Positions 17,486 through 26,319 of a stretch of 64,000 nt of DNA are shown here, piece by piece. A model generated the notes under the pieces. That model saw only the letters and a list, made by a program, of their open reading frames with translations. It was not told the DNA's origin and searched no databases. Source of the stretch: JANSYL01 sp965229695 (GTDB lineage Bacteria; Pseudomonadota; Alphaproteobacteria; Rhodobacterales; Rhodobacteraceae). Where the stretch lies: NCBI GenBank assembly GCA_965229695.1, contig OZ245921.1, positions 1,550,001 through 1,614,000 of the forward strand, written 5' to 3'. The position numbers and the translations under genes are program-made. Numbering within the stretch: position 1 is the stretch's first letter; every line of letters begins with the position of its first letter.

Positions 17486-18952
17486 ATGCCAAAACAGGTG
17501 ATCGTCGTCGGATCAGGGAATGCCGCTCTATGCGCCGGGATTGCGGCGCTGGAACAGGGCGCGCAGGTCCTGATGCTGGAGAAAGCCGATGAGGCGTTGG
17601 CGGGCGGCAACACAAAATACACCGCGGGCGCCATGCGGATCGCCTATGACGGAACCGCCGATCTCATGCCGCTCTTGCGCGATCGATCTGACCCACGGCT
17701 CGACCGCACCGATTTCGGGGCCTACAGCGCCGCGGCATTCGCCGAGGACCTGCTGGGCTTCAATGGCGGCCGTCCCCTGTCGCCAGAACAACGGCGGCTG
17801 ATCGATGAGTCCCTGCCGACCTTGCAATGGCTGGCCACCCATGGCGTGACCTTTGAGCCGATCTGGAGCCGTCAGAGCTTTGAGAAAGAAGGCAAGATTG
17901 TCTTTTGGGGCGGCCTAACGCTGGCCGCGGAAAATGAGGGTGTCGGCCTCTTTGAGATGGAGCGCGACGCCTTTCTGCGCCTTGGTGGGCAGATCAGGTA
18001 CGAGGCCGGCGCGACGGGTCTTTTACACGAGGATGGGCGGATCACCGGTGTTCAGGTCGGGAACCAGAAGTTGCCAGCCGACGCGGTGATCCTGGCCTGC
18101 GGCGGATTTGAGGCGTCAGAGGATCTGCGCGACACCTGGATGGGCGGAAACTGGAAGAAAGCCAAGGTCCGCGGCACCCCGCACAATACCGGTGACGGCC
18201 TGAAGATGGCGCGCGCAGTTGGAGCCAAGCCGCACGGGGCCTATGACGGCTGCCACGCCACGCCAATGGACTTGCATATGGCCGATTTCGGCGGTCTGCA
18301 TCTGCCGCCGATCGAGCGGAAGAACTATCGCAAGATCTGCTATTTCCTGGGCGTCATGCTGAACGCGGACGGCAAACGGTTTGTCGATGAGGGCAAGGAC
18401 TTTCGAAACTACACATACGCGCAATTTGGGCGCGCCGTGCTTGACCAGCCCGGGCATTTCGCCTGGCAGGTCTTCGACGCCAAGGTCTCACATCTGCTTT
18501 ATGGCGAATACAGTTTCAAAGACGCCCATTTTGTCGAGGCAGATACACTAGAAGGCTTGTGCGCAAAACTCGATGGTGTCGATCCGGCGGCCGCATTGGA
18601 GACACTGGCCGCGTTCAATGACGCGGTGGATGCTGACACCACCTTCGACCCCACGGTGCTGGACGGCAAGTCCGCGCGCGGCTTGGATGTCCCGCGCTCA
18701 AACTGGGCCCAAACCCTCGATACGCCGCCATTTCGCGCCTACCCGGTAACAGGCGGCATCACATTCACCTACGGCGGTGTCGCCGTATCGGGTCGCGCGG
18801 CGGTTCTGGATGGAACCGATGCCGAGATTGAGGGGCTCTTCGCCTGTGGCGAAATGGTGGGGGGCGTTTTCTTTGAAGGGTATCCAGGTGGGTCTGGCCT
18901 GACATCCGGGGCCGTCTTCGGACGCCTCGCCGGGACCCATGCCGCAAGATGA
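17486..18952 (+). CDS. FAD-dependent dehydrogenase, TcuA/fumarate-reductase flavoprotein family
   Basis: This 488-residue soluble flavoprotein has an N-terminal dinucleotide fold (VIVVGSGNAALCAGIAALEQ, residues 5-24), the GGNTKYTAGAMRI loop, and a C-terminal FAD motif (GLFACGEMVGGVFFEGYPGGSG). The layout matches tricarballylate dehydrogenase TcuA, which oxidises tricarballylate to cis-aconitate, and the wider fumarate-reductase flavoprotein family. TcuA normally needs the iron-sulfur membrane protein TcuB to pass electrons on, and none is encoded nearby. The same locus holds a TTT transporter and a PrpF isomerase, so a saturated or unsaturated tricarboxylate is a reasonable but unproved substrate. 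Confidence 0.87.
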   Translation: MPKQVIVVGSGNAALCAGIAALEQGAQVLMLEKADEALAGGNTKYTAGAMRIAYDGTADLMPLLRDRSDPRLDRTDFGAYSAAAFAEDLLGFNGGRPLSPEQRRLIDESLPTLQWLATHGVTFEPIWSRQSFEKEGKIVFWGGLTLAAENEGVGLFEMERDAFLRLGGQIRYEAGATGLLHEDGRITGVQVGNQKLPADAVILACGGFEASEDLRDTWMGGNWKKAKVRGTPHNTGDGLKMARAVGAKPHGAYDGCHATPMDLHMADFGGLHLPPIERKNYRKICYFLGVMLNADGKRFVDEGKDFRNYTYAQFGRAVLDQPGHFAWQVFDAKVSHLLYGEYSFKDAHFVEADTLEGLCAKLDGVDPAAALETLAAFNDAVDADTTFDPTVLDGKSARGLDVPRSNWAQTLDTPPFRAYPVTGGITFTYGGVAVSGRAAVLDGTDAEIEGLFACGEMVGGVFFEGYPGGSGLTSGAVFGRLAGTHAAR

Positions 18953-18964
18953 CGGGAGTAGACC

Positions 18965-19786
18965 ATGAGCATCAAATCCATTCTCTGCGCCTATAGTGGC
19001 GACCCTTCAAAGGGCAGCGGGCTGCGCCACGCCTTGCGCCTGACCAAACACCACGACGCTTATCTGACCGGTGTCGCCAAGGTGGGAGGCTTGGCCTTCT
19101 TGCATCGGCATTTCTCGGCCCAAGTCCCCGAGAGCGTCCGGGACCAACTTGAAGCCAACGGACGCAAAGCCCTGGCCGAGATTTCGGACCGTTTCATGGC
19201 CATGGCCCACGCAGCCGAGCTTGGCGATCGGTCGGAGTTTGTGGAGCTTGACCCGAAAACCGACGGTCCCATCGCCGCCTTTGCCCGCGCTTTCGATCTG
19301 GTCGTGATCGGACATCATGCGAGCGCACCATACGAGGATGAATACGCCGCCCATCCAGACCTCATCGCCCTCCGCAGCGGACGCCCCGTTCTGATTGTGC
19401 CAGACGGATACGACAGCGCCACAACCTCTGCGGCTGATGTCATCGTGGCCTGGGATGGTAAGCGTGCCGCGACGCGCGCACTTGTTGCCGCAATGCCGAT
19501 CCTGGAGGACGGGGCGCGGGTCACACTGCTGTCCGTCGGGACAACCCCTCGAAACACCGATCGACTCTTGCAGACCATCACCCGCCATGGGGTGAGTGTT
19601 GAGGCCATGACCGTGGCGCAGGAGGGGACGGTCGCAAAGACGATCCTGTCCCACGCGACCAATCGAGGCGCCAAGCTGATTGTCATGGGCGCGTTCGAAC
19701 ATAGCAAGTTCAGCCATGACTTCATTGGCGGGGCGACGACCGACGCGCTGAATGAAATGCAGATCCCGCTCCTCATGGCGCATTGA
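18965..19786 (+). CDS. Universal stress protein with two tandem Usp domains
   Basis: This is a 273-residue cytoplasmic protein with two Usp domains of about 140 residues. The first starts KSILCAYSGDPSKGSGL. The second starts ADVIVAWDGKRAATRALVAA and ends with KLIVMGAFEHSKFSHDFIGG, a variant of the GxxGxxG nucleotide loop. It begins 12 bases after the flavoprotein gene, so it is probably the last gene of the tricarboxylate operon. Usp proteins bind ATP or AMP and modulate stress responses. A role specific to this pathway is not evident. Confidence 0.9.
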   Translation: MSIKSILCAYSGDPSKGSGLRHALRLTKHHDAYLTGVAKVGGLAFLHRHFSAQVPESVRDQLEANGRKALAEISDRFMAMAHAAELGDRSEFVELDPKTDGPIAAFARAFDLVVIGHHASAPYEDEYAAHPDLIALRSGRPVLIVPDGYDSATTSAADVIVAWDGKRAATRALVAAMPILEDGARVTLLSVGTTPRNTDRLLQTITRHGVSVEAMTVAQEGTVAKTILSHATNRGAKLIVMGAFEHSKFSHDFIGGATTDALNEMQIPLLMAH

Positions 19787-19978
19787 GTGACGTGCCTTGG
19801 GTCGGGAGGTCCCAGGCAACCTCTCGCGCGCTGCGGTCGTTGAACCGCCAAAATGCTGCAAACGCACTCAAAGTCCGCTTTTGGGAAGCCGCACTGTGGC
19901 GCTCGTGATCCAGGTGACCGGCAGCAAAGGGCCGTGTGCAACACGATCAGTCCAATTTAGCCCTATTGGGCGCACAGC

Positions 19979-20551
19979 TTAGTCGCTCTCGGCAACCTTG
20001 AGCGCCGAGGCGCGGAGGGCTTCCAAGAGTTGGAGCAAATGCTTGCGGCTTTTGGCGGTGTACTTTGCCGCCGTCGCTGTTCGTTGGATGAAATCCGCGT
20101 ACTGGCCGACCGACAGGTTGGATTGGGCGAGTTGATCAGCAAACGGTTCCAGAACCCGTACAATTATCTCGGTGTTCCTTTGAGCGCCCGCTTCAAGCTC
20201 TTCCTGTGAAGATGCAGTTACTCCCGCAATGATGTCTTCCGCATTGGGGGAGGATTGCAGGAAATCGTAGTGCTCGATCACGGTGTGCTGGAAGATCAGA
20301 TCAAGCTGCGCGCCAAGCCCCGTCGCTTTCTGAAGCCCGGCCTCGATATCCAAGACAACCTTGTCCGCCAGGGACCGGATCGTGGCCTGTAAGATTGCGT
20401 CTTTATTGGCGAACGCTTTGTAGAGTGTCTGACGCGACAAACCCGCTTCTTCTGCAATGTCATTCATGCTCGTCCGCTTCACGCCGAAGCGAAGGAAGAG
20501 GCGCTTGGCAGCGTCGAGGATGTGGGCGTCACGATTTTTCATGAGCGACAT
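19979..20551 (-). CDS. TetR-family transcriptional regulator
   Basis: This protein of about 190 residues has an N-terminal TetR helix-turn-helix: ILDAAKRLFLRFGVKRTSMN, then IAEEAGLSRQTLYKAFANKD. The remainder is an all-helical ligand domain. The frame starts at ATG 20551, and ATG 20542 (MKNRDAH) is an alternative. It is divergent from a short-chain dehydrogenase gene, with an inverted repeat between them that probably serves as its operator. It is likely a local repressor of the dehydrogenase/SRPBCC genes. The ligand is unknown. Confidence 0.92.
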   Translation of the reverse strand: MSLMKNRDAHILDAAKRLFLRFGVKRTSMNDIAEEAGLSRQTLYKAFANKDAILQATIRSLADKVVLDIEAGLQKATGLGAQLDLIFQHTVIEHYDFLQSSPNAEDIIAGVTASSQEELEAGAQRNTEIIVRVLEPFADQLAQSNLSVGQYADFIQRTATAAKYTAKSRKHLLQLLEALRASALKVAESD

Positions 20552-20552
20552 G

Positions 20553-20577
20553 TTGACATTTTATGGATGAGTGTCAA
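20553..20577. promoter_or_regulatory. Inverted repeat, likely TetR operator
   Basis: TTGACA (20553-20558) and TGTCAA (20572-20577) form an inverted repeat with a 13-base spacer, directly upstream of the TetR start. Each arm also reads as a -35 hexamer in its own direction, so repressor binding would block both divergent promoters. Confidence 0.6.
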
Positions 20578-20621
20578 TGTTTACAGTCATACGTAGTTTG
20601 TCACTTTTGTGGAGAAATACT

Positions 20622-21503
20622 GTGAGCACGCCTTCCCGAAGAACCGCCATCGTAACCGGAGCGAACAATGGCATTGGCTTTGAAACCACCATCGGCATGG
20701 CTATGGCCGGGTTCCATGTCGTCATGGCCTGCCGCAGCCAGGAGAAAGCGGAAGCCGCCAAAGCGGAAGTCTTGAACCAGGTCCCGGGTGCATCGCTCGA
20801 CATCATGATCTTGGACCTGAGCGACCTCACTTCGGTCAGGGCGTTCGCGGATGAATTCCGGACCCGCTACCGCGCGCTCGATGTGCTGATCAATAACGCA
20901 GGCATCCTGCTCTATGAGGCGCAAACAGGCGCAGAGGGTGTCGAGTTGCAATTCGCCACCAACCAGTTGGGCCACTTTCTTCTGACGGCGCTACTGATCG
21001 ACCTGATCAAGGATGACCCGGCATCGCGCGTCGTGTCGCTCTCGAGCATCGCGCACAAAGGGGCCAACATCCATTTTGATGACCTGACCTGTGGCGGTGA
21101 CCCGATGGCGGCGTATGGGCAGTCAAAGCTGGCCTGTCTGCTGTTCGGCGATGAGTTGGACCGTCGACTGAAGGCCGCTGGCAAGACGTTACGGTCGTTG
21201 ACGGTGCATCCGGGCGGCTCGGACTCGGGCCTCTTCCAGGGCCTGCGAGAAGAGGAGCGCGAGGCCATGAAGGCGCAGGTGGCACATCTGCTTCATTCAA
21301 ACGCCGACGCCGCCAAACCCTCGCTCTTTGCAGCACTGTCAGATGAAGTCGAAGGTGGTGGTTTCTACGGGCCGACTGGTCCTGAAGAGATGAGCGGGGA
21401 GGTCGGCATCGCGATGCGTAACCCGATCTGCAGCGATCACGCTGTGGCAGCGCGCCTTTGGCATCTCTCGGAAGAGATGACCAGCCAGACGTTTTCGCTC
21501 TGA
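20622..21503 (+). CDS. Short-chain dehydrogenase (retinol dehydrogenase-like)
   Basis: This is an SDR enzyme of about 293 residues. GTG 20622 is chosen because GGAG lies 8 bases upstream and the cofactor motif TGANNGIGFET then falls near the N-terminus, as usual. The frame also opens further upstream at 20571 inside the putative operator. Motifs are NNAG (VLINNAGILL), the catalytic serine in VSLSSIAHKG, and Y-x-x-x-K as YGQSKLA. The sequence is closest in style to retinol/WW-domain-type SDRs. It is divergent from the TetR gene and 12 bases upstream of a second SDR. Confidence 0.88.
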   Translation: MSTPSRRTAIVTGANNGIGFETTIGMAMAGFHVVMACRSQEKAEAAKAEVLNQVPGASLDIMILDLSDLTSVRAFADEFRTRYRALDVLINNAGILLYEAQTGAEGVELQFATNQLGHFLLTALLIDLIKDDPASRVVSLSSIAHKGANIHFDDLTCGGDPMAAYGQSKLACLLFGDELDRRLKAAGKTLRSLTVHPGGSDSGLFQGLREEEREAMKAQVAHLLHSNADAAKPSLFAALSDEVEGGGFYGPTGPEEMSGEVGIAMRNPICSDHAVAARLWHLSEEMTSQTFSL

Positions 21504-21515
21504 AGAGGTAGGACG

Positions 21516-22349
21516 ATGAACGACAATGGAAAACGCGTTGCCTTGGTGACCGGTGCGTCCAGCGGCATCGGTAAGGCCACCGCAGAGGCGCTGATCAAGG
21601 ACGGATATGTCGTTTATGTGGTGGCTCGCAGGGTGGGCGCCATGGACGATTTGAAGGCCCTAGGTTGCATCCCGATCAAGATGGATGTGACCAAGGAAGA
21701 GGATGTGGTCGCCGTGGTTCAGCAGATCGAACGGGATCATGACGGTGTCGACATCCTCGTGAACAATGCCGGGTTGTCCGTTTATGGCTCGGTCGAGGAA
21801 ACGGAAATCGACAAGGCCCGCTATCAGTTCGATGTGAACTTCTTTGGACTCGGCCGCCTGACGCAGCTTGTGTTGCCGCATATGCGCCAGCAGGGATGGG
21901 GCAAGATCGTCAACGTCTCGTCCGGCGAAGGGAAGGTCCATGCGCCGCTTGCGGCCTGGTATGTGTCGAGCAAGTTTGCCCTCGAAGGGTTCAGCGATTG
22001 CCTGAGGGCCGAGACGGCTCAGTTCGGCATCGACGTGGTGGTCATTCGACCCGGTGCCATTGATACCGAGATCGTCGGCGGCTTTGTCGAGCCCCTGCTT
22101 GAGACCTCTGGCAGCGGTCCCTACAGTTCCATAGCTCAGAAGATGGCCGCCTGGTTCCGCAACATGAGCGCGGAGCGGGGCACAGCCTCCCCGCCGAGTG
22201 TGATTGCCAGCACGATCCTGACGGCCATCAAGTCGCCACGCCCCAGGACCCGGTACGCGGCTGGTATCGGGGTGCGGCAGGCAATCTTTTTCCGCCGCAT
22301 CCTCAGCGACCGAATGATGGACCGTTTCATGATGCGGATGCTCGGATAA
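21516..22349 (+). CDS. Short-chain dehydrogenase/oxidoreductase
   Basis: This 277-residue classical SDR has ALVTGASSGIGKAT at residues 9-22, NNAG in ILVNNAGLSVYG, the catalytic serine in NVSSGEGKVHAP, and the Y-x-x-x-K motif YVSSKFALEGFSD. It follows the preceding SDR by 12 bases with its own purine-rich ribosome-binding site (GAGGTAGG), so the two are probably co-transcribed under the TetR regulator. The substrate is unknown. The C-terminal region (RYAAGIGVRQAIFFRRILSD) resembles SDRs acting on hydrophobic or lipid-like compounds. Confidence 0.9.
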   Translation: MNDNGKRVALVTGASSGIGKATAEALIKDGYVVYVVARRVGAMDDLKALGCIPIKMDVTKEEDVVAVVQQIERDHDGVDILVNNAGLSVYGSVEETEIDKARYQFDVNFFGLGRLTQLVLPHMRQQGWGKIVNVSSGEGKVHAPLAAWYVSSKFALEGFSDCLRAETAQFGIDVVVIRPGAIDTEIVGGFVEPLLETSGSGPYSSIAQKMAAWFRNMSAERGTASPPSVIASTILTAIKSPRPRTRYAAGIGVRQAIFFRRILSDRMMDRFMMRMLG

Positions 22350-22467
22350 GCCCAAGAGCTTTCAGCAGTTCTGTCTCTGCAAAGGGGACGGGCGTCATAA
22401 GCCGCTCCGTCCAACGGTCAATCCAAAACAACCGCCACTCACACAAGAAGAAAAAGGAATAGTCATT

Positions 22468-22947
22468 ATGGACTCCGGCAGAACCGAAAAGCTGAGCCGC
22501 GCGCATTACAAGATTTACACCGACATCATCATCAATGCCGAGCCCGAAACCGTCTGGGCGGTGCTCACCGACACCGCCAAGTACAGCGACTGGGCGGCGT
22601 TCTTAGTCGGTATAGAAGGCGAAATCGCCGAAGGTGCCACGATCACCGCAGTCTTTCAGACGAACCCGCAAAAGGAGAAACTCACACGGATCGACCACAA
22701 GATCTCGGTTGTGGATGGGCGGGAATTCTACTGGGCTGAAAAAGGGCCGGGTGGCATCCGCGATAACCACCACTTTAAGGTGGAGCCGACGGCGGATAGC
22801 AAAACACGGTTCATCCAATCCGACGAGATCATGGGCGGCATGACCTTTCTGATGGGCGGACGCCTGGCTAAGATGTACTTAGACGGTTACCGAGCCTTCA
22901 ACCGTGGTCTAAAGGCAGAAGCCGAACGGCGTACGGAAAGCAACTAA
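22468..22947 (+). CDS. SRPBCC-family (START/Bet v1-like) protein
   Basis: This is a 159-residue soluble protein. The pattern YTDIIINAEPETVWAVLTDT near residues 15-34 is the opening strand and helix of the SRPBCC fold, and KYSDWAAFLVGIEGEIAEG follows. The fold forms a deep hydrophobic cavity used by polyketide cyclases and lipid- or aromatic-binding proteins. It lies 118 bases after the second SDR and reads in the same direction, so it may handle the same hydrophobic substrate. No catalytic role can be assigned. Confidence 0.82.
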   Translation: MDSGRTEKLSRAHYKIYTDIIINAEPETVWAVLTDTAKYSDWAAFLVGIEGEIAEGATITAVFQTNPQKEKLTRIDHKISVVDGREFYWAEKGPGGIRDNHHFKVEPTADSKTRFIQSDEIMGGMTFLMGGRLAKMYLDGYRAFNRGLKAEAERRTESN

Positions 22948-23198
22948 GCCGAAAAGAAATTGTTCCCAGTTCCTCCGAAGTTCGCCATGGCTCCAGGCGT
23001 TCTGATTTTGGAGACGCGCCGAAAATGTCCGCCATCGTCGGCCGCACCGCAGCATTCGACGACTGGACTCAAGGTCTGGTTTGGGCTGGTTGGGGTGACG
23101 ATCGCAATGACGGCCCACTGTCAGAATACTGCTCTGCGTCGAAGGTCTGGTTAGAACCCCAACTTGCACTGAACGTTGGCCTATGAGAGCCTAAAAAC

Positions 23199-23546
23199 AT
23201 GCCTATTCGAAAGCTCTATGCGCAACTGAACTGCACGGACATGAAAACGAGCGCTGCATGGTACCGGCAGCTCTTCGGGAGAAGCCATGATTTAGACCCC
23301 ATGGAGGGCCTCAAAGAATGGCACCATGGAGATAATGCAGGTTTTCAACTTGTCTCAGACCCAGATGGGGCTGGTCATGGGTCAATGACCCTGATCTTGA
23401 CCGACCTTCCCGGCGAACATGAAAGATTGATGAGAGCTGGATTAGCAGTTCGCGAAATAGTCACTGGAGACTTTGCTTCGTTCGCTCAGCTCAGTGACCC
23501 AGACGGAAATACAGTGGTGCTGGCGGAGCCAAAAGCGGAAGATTAA
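23199..23546 (+). CDS. VOC-family (glyoxalase/bleomycin-resistance fold) protein
   Basis: This 115-residue single VOC domain has KLYAQLNCTDMKTSAAWYRQ near the start and ends in a typical SDPDGNTVVLAEP strand. A second paired motif (HHGDNAGFQLVSDPDGAGHG) gives the beta-alpha-beta-beta-beta halves. Such proteins act as dimers, either as metal-dependent lyases or dioxygenases or as drug-binding proteins. It stands alone after 250 bases of apparently empty sequence. The function cannot be fixed. Confidence 0.82.
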   Translation: MPIRKLYAQLNCTDMKTSAAWYRQLFGRSHDLDPMEGLKEWHHGDNAGFQLVSDPDGAGHGSMTLILTDLPGEHERLMRAGLAVREIVTGDFASFAQLSDPDGNTVVLAEPKAED

Positions 23547-23681
23547 TAGCTGCAAAGTCCGCGATCTGTGAGTTCGAGCAGTTCAAGACTTTGGCAGTGC
23601 GGCGAATGGCCGGTTCGACGGGCCGCACTGCGGTGATACGGGCCCTCGGCCAACGGCAGGTTTGGGCTGTTGCCGCGATTC

Positions 23682-25151
23682 CTATACGACAGTGAACTGC
23701 CCCATCATCCCACAGTCCTCGTGCTCAAGGATATGGCAATGGTACATGTATGGCGCATCCGCAGGGGCGTCATAGTTGAACTGTACCAGCACCTCAGACC
23801 AACCCTCCTCGACATGCACCATATCCTTCCAGCCTTGCGCGTACGAGGGCGGCTCGGCGCCGTTTTGCGTCAAGATGCGGAACGAACATCCGTGGATATG
23901 AAATGGGTGCAATTGGTCATCTACTGCAATGCGCCAAACCTCAACATCGCCTTTGCGGACTTCCTCGTCGATCCGCTCCATGTTCATGGGCATGCCGTTA
24001 ATCGCCATTGCTCCTGCATCACCACAGAAGTTCTCCCAGGCCAGCGCAAGTGCCGCCAGGTCGGCGCTCACATCCATCTCGAGCTCAAAGGAGCGAGTCA
24101 CAGTGGCATCGGATCGCCTTGGTGGTTCAAGGTTGGCCAGCTGCGTTGGCATCGTTCCCGTGAAGCCGGGCTCGTCCGTTCGAGACAGTATCAAAGCTGT
24201 CGTTGCTTGATTGCCGCTGAGCAGGTTGGCAAAGAACCCGCCACCGCCGCCTTCTAGGTTGACGTTCAGCGCATTGGATTGAGCTGCTCCCATATCGACA
24301 AGCACCTCGTACCGCTCGCCGGGTGACATCACGATGCTTTCGGCTTCGACCGGGGCAGACAAGAACCCACCATCCGATGCGATCACAGTGACCGGACCTG
24401 TTTCCATTGAAAGCTCAAGGAACCGGGCGTTACACGCATTCAGGATACGTAGGCGAACCAACCCGGTAGGAACGCTCTGCAACGCAGGAGCGATGGACCC
24501 ATTGATGATCATAGTGTCGCCCTGGAACCCATCCTCGAAAACCTCGCCGGTCAACTCGTATGTCATCCGTCCTGAGGCATCGAAGGTCTTGTCCTGAAGA
24601 ACCAGAACGAAGTCGTCCACGCCATAAGTTTTCGGCAAATCAGCATCGAGACTGGCATCGTCCTCAACAAGAAGGACACCGGCCAGCCCATTATAGGTCT
24701 GCTGCGCTGTTTTTCCGTGCGTGTGGGAGTGGAACCAGTTCATCGAAGCGTGTTGAACTAGCGGCACGTCTGGCGACCAAACGGCTCCGTGCTCGATCTC
24801 TTGATGCGGACCACCGTCCACATCGCCCGGTATGTGCAGCCCGTGCCAATGGATTGTTGACACATCGCCGATATTGTTGGCTACGTCGAATGGCAAAGTC
24901 TGCCCCTGCTTTGCCCTGATGACCGGGCCCAGATAGCTATAGTTGACCCCGAAGGTTTCACTTGTGGCCCCATACCCAAAGTCATGGCTGGCAGGGTCCA
25001 GGGATAGGGCGATGCGACCGTCAATCCCTACGATCAGATCGGTCATTGGGATCAAGCGCAGCGGCTGTACAGAGCCTTGTGCCCATAGCATTCCACCACT
25101 GGCCACTAACGCTCCGGCTCCGGCCGTCGTAAGGAATGTTCGCCGGTCCAT
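23682..25151 (-). CDS. Multicopper oxidase, Tat-exported
   Basis: This is a 489-residue periplasmic oxidase. The N-terminal motif MDRRTFLTTAGAGALVASGG is a twin-arginine signal. All four copper-ligand motifs are visible: HWHGLHIPG near residue 100, HSHTHGK near residue 142, HPFHIHGCSF near residue 430 and YHCHILEHEDCGMM near residue 470. The C-terminal set supplies the type 1 copper Cys and Met ligands. The family couples oxidation of metals or phenols to reduction of oxygen to water (CueO, laccase, bilirubin oxidase-like). It is divergent from a MarR regulator, with twin operator-like repeats in between, which points to induction by a small toxic compound. Confidence 0.93.
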   Translation of the reverse strand: MDRRTFLTTAGAGALVASGGMLWAQGSVQPLRLIPMTDLIVGIDGRIALSLDPASHDFGYGATSETFGVNYSYLGPVIRAKQGQTLPFDVANNIGDVSTIHWHGLHIPGDVDGGPHQEIEHGAVWSPDVPLVQHASMNWFHSHTHGKTAQQTYNGLAGVLLVEDDASLDADLPKTYGVDDFVLVLQDKTFDASGRMTYELTGEVFEDGFQGDTMIINGSIAPALQSVPTGLVRLRILNACNARFLELSMETGPVTVIASDGGFLSAPVEAESIVMSPGERYEVLVDMGAAQSNALNVNLEGGGGGFFANLLSGNQATTALILSRTDEPGFTGTMPTQLANLEPPRRSDATVTRSFELEMDVSADLAALALAWENFCGDAGAMAINGMPMNMERIDEEVRKGDVEVWRIAVDDQLHPFHIHGCSFRILTQNGAEPPSYAQGWKDMVHVEEGWSEVLVQFNYDAPADAPYMYHCHILEHEDCGMMGQFTVV

Positions 25152-25165
25152 TGGACCCTCCCGTC

Positions 25166-25225
25166 TTTGTCAACTATGGTTGATAAGTGAGCAGTAAGGA
25201 TACTTTGTCAACCGTGATTGATAAA
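25166..25225. promoter_or_regulatory. Twin MarR-type operators
   Basis: TTGTCAACTATGGTTGATAA (25167-25186) and TTGTCAACCGTGATTGATAA (25205-25224) are two copies of one dyad, differing at three positions and set 38 bases apart. The dyad core is TCAAC-N4-TTGA. The first copy lies between the two divergent starts. The second overlaps the beginning of the MarR frame. They fit autoregulation by the MarR protein and joint control of the multicopper oxidase. Confidence 0.75.
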
Positions 25226-25660
25226 AAGGATGACGATTTCCTCGGCCGGAACATCAAAGGCATGATGATGACGCTGATCGCGCATTGGAACGCCCGCATG
25301 GATGATGCACGAGCCGAAACAGAGTTTGCCGCAGTCCGGCCAGCTGACATGCGTGTGTTTGGCCAACTTCGGGGAAGAACTGTCAAGCTCTCGGCAATCC
25401 ACCGGGAGATGGGCTTTTCCCGACAAGCCGCTCAGCAGGCTGTAGACCGATTGGTGGACCATGACATGATCTGCGTCCGGCCAGACCCCGAGAGTAAGCG
25501 CGACAAGCTCGTTGCGATTACTGAGAAAGGCCAACGCTGGCGCACTATCGCAGCTACGCAAATTCGCTTGATAGAAGATCAGATCGCGGAGAACCTTGGC
25601 GAGGAGGCAAAGGAACAGCTGCGACAAGCGCTAACCGATCTCTTACGCGCCACGCGATAA
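25187..25660 (+). CDS. MarR-family transcriptional regulator
   Basis: This protein of up to 157 residues has a winged helix-turn-helix with the recognition region LSAIHREMGFSRQAAQQAVD and wing residues VRPDPESKRDKLVAITEKG. The frame opens at GTG 25187, but this codon abuts the first operator and has no ribosome-binding site. GTG 25214 or TTG 25205, downstream of AAGGA, may be the real start. It is divergent from the multicopper oxidase and probably represses both genes until a ligand binds. The ligand is unknown. Confidence 0.88.
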   Translation: MSSKDTLSTVIDKKDDDFLGRNIKGMMMTLIAHWNARMDDARAETEFAAVRPADMRVFGQLRGRTVKLSAIHREMGFSRQAAQQAVDRLVDHDMICVRPDPESKRDKLVAITEKGQRWRTIAATQIRLIEDQIAENLGEEAKEQLRQALTDLLRATR

Positions 25661-26275
25661 GTGAAACTCAGCCAATGCCCACGCTCCGAAGTGCCCGGAG
25701 AAGGTCGGCACCGATGGCTGCCTATACCTTCTCAAGCAATGCCGCATCGCTACCACGGTCACCGTTCTGATTTAGCTACAAGCCTCAACTTCGCAGGCTA
25801 AAGTTAGCGAGAATGAGGCCACGAACCATGTCTTCGATATGTGTGCCGCAGATGCTAGCAGCGGCAGGGCAACGACCGAGTAAGACGGAGGATATCAGTC
25901 TTACTCATGCCGCTCACAGACTAATGTCGCATTCAGATCGTATGCGTCGAGCGGGCCAACATCGACTGGTTCGCTTCGGCGATCTAGACCCCCGTTTGAA
26001 TACAATTCCAACACCCTGCCGGTGGGACCGAATTTCCCGACTTAATCCAACAGGGCGTATTCTAGAGCGAGATGCTTTTCGGCGTTCAAGGCGTTATGCA
26101 TCGCAATCTCCCTGTATTCGCCATGCATATCACCAGATACCTTAACCGTCGGTTAACCACCTCTCACCGTCGCATCCCTGCGAACCGACGGCTATGCTTA
26201 ATGCGATCGGGGTACGGGCGCTAGCCGCCAATCCGCGATCTACTTGGCCGCACCACCGTGAGCCAACGTCAAAAG
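25661..26275. other. Intergenic stretch at edge of accessory region, no gene recognised
   Basis: About 615 bases with no credible gene. A plus-strand frame at 25813-26145 has no ribosome-binding site and an unnatural composition. A 15-bp palindrome TTAACCGTCGGTTAA lies at 26142-26156. The stretch may be decayed mobile-element sequence. Confidence 0.45.
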
Positions 26276-26307
26276 AAAGCGCCCCACTTCTAGGGTGGGG
26301 CCGCTTT
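26276..26307 (-). terminator. Rho-independent terminator after DUF3768 gene
   Basis: AAAGCGCCCCAC and GTGGGGCCGCTTT pair with one bulged base. On the minus strand the stem is followed by CTTTTG after a further TTT. It lies 13 bases past the stop of the DUF3768 gene. Confidence 0.7.
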
Positions 26308-26319
26308 GGCGAAAACGCT

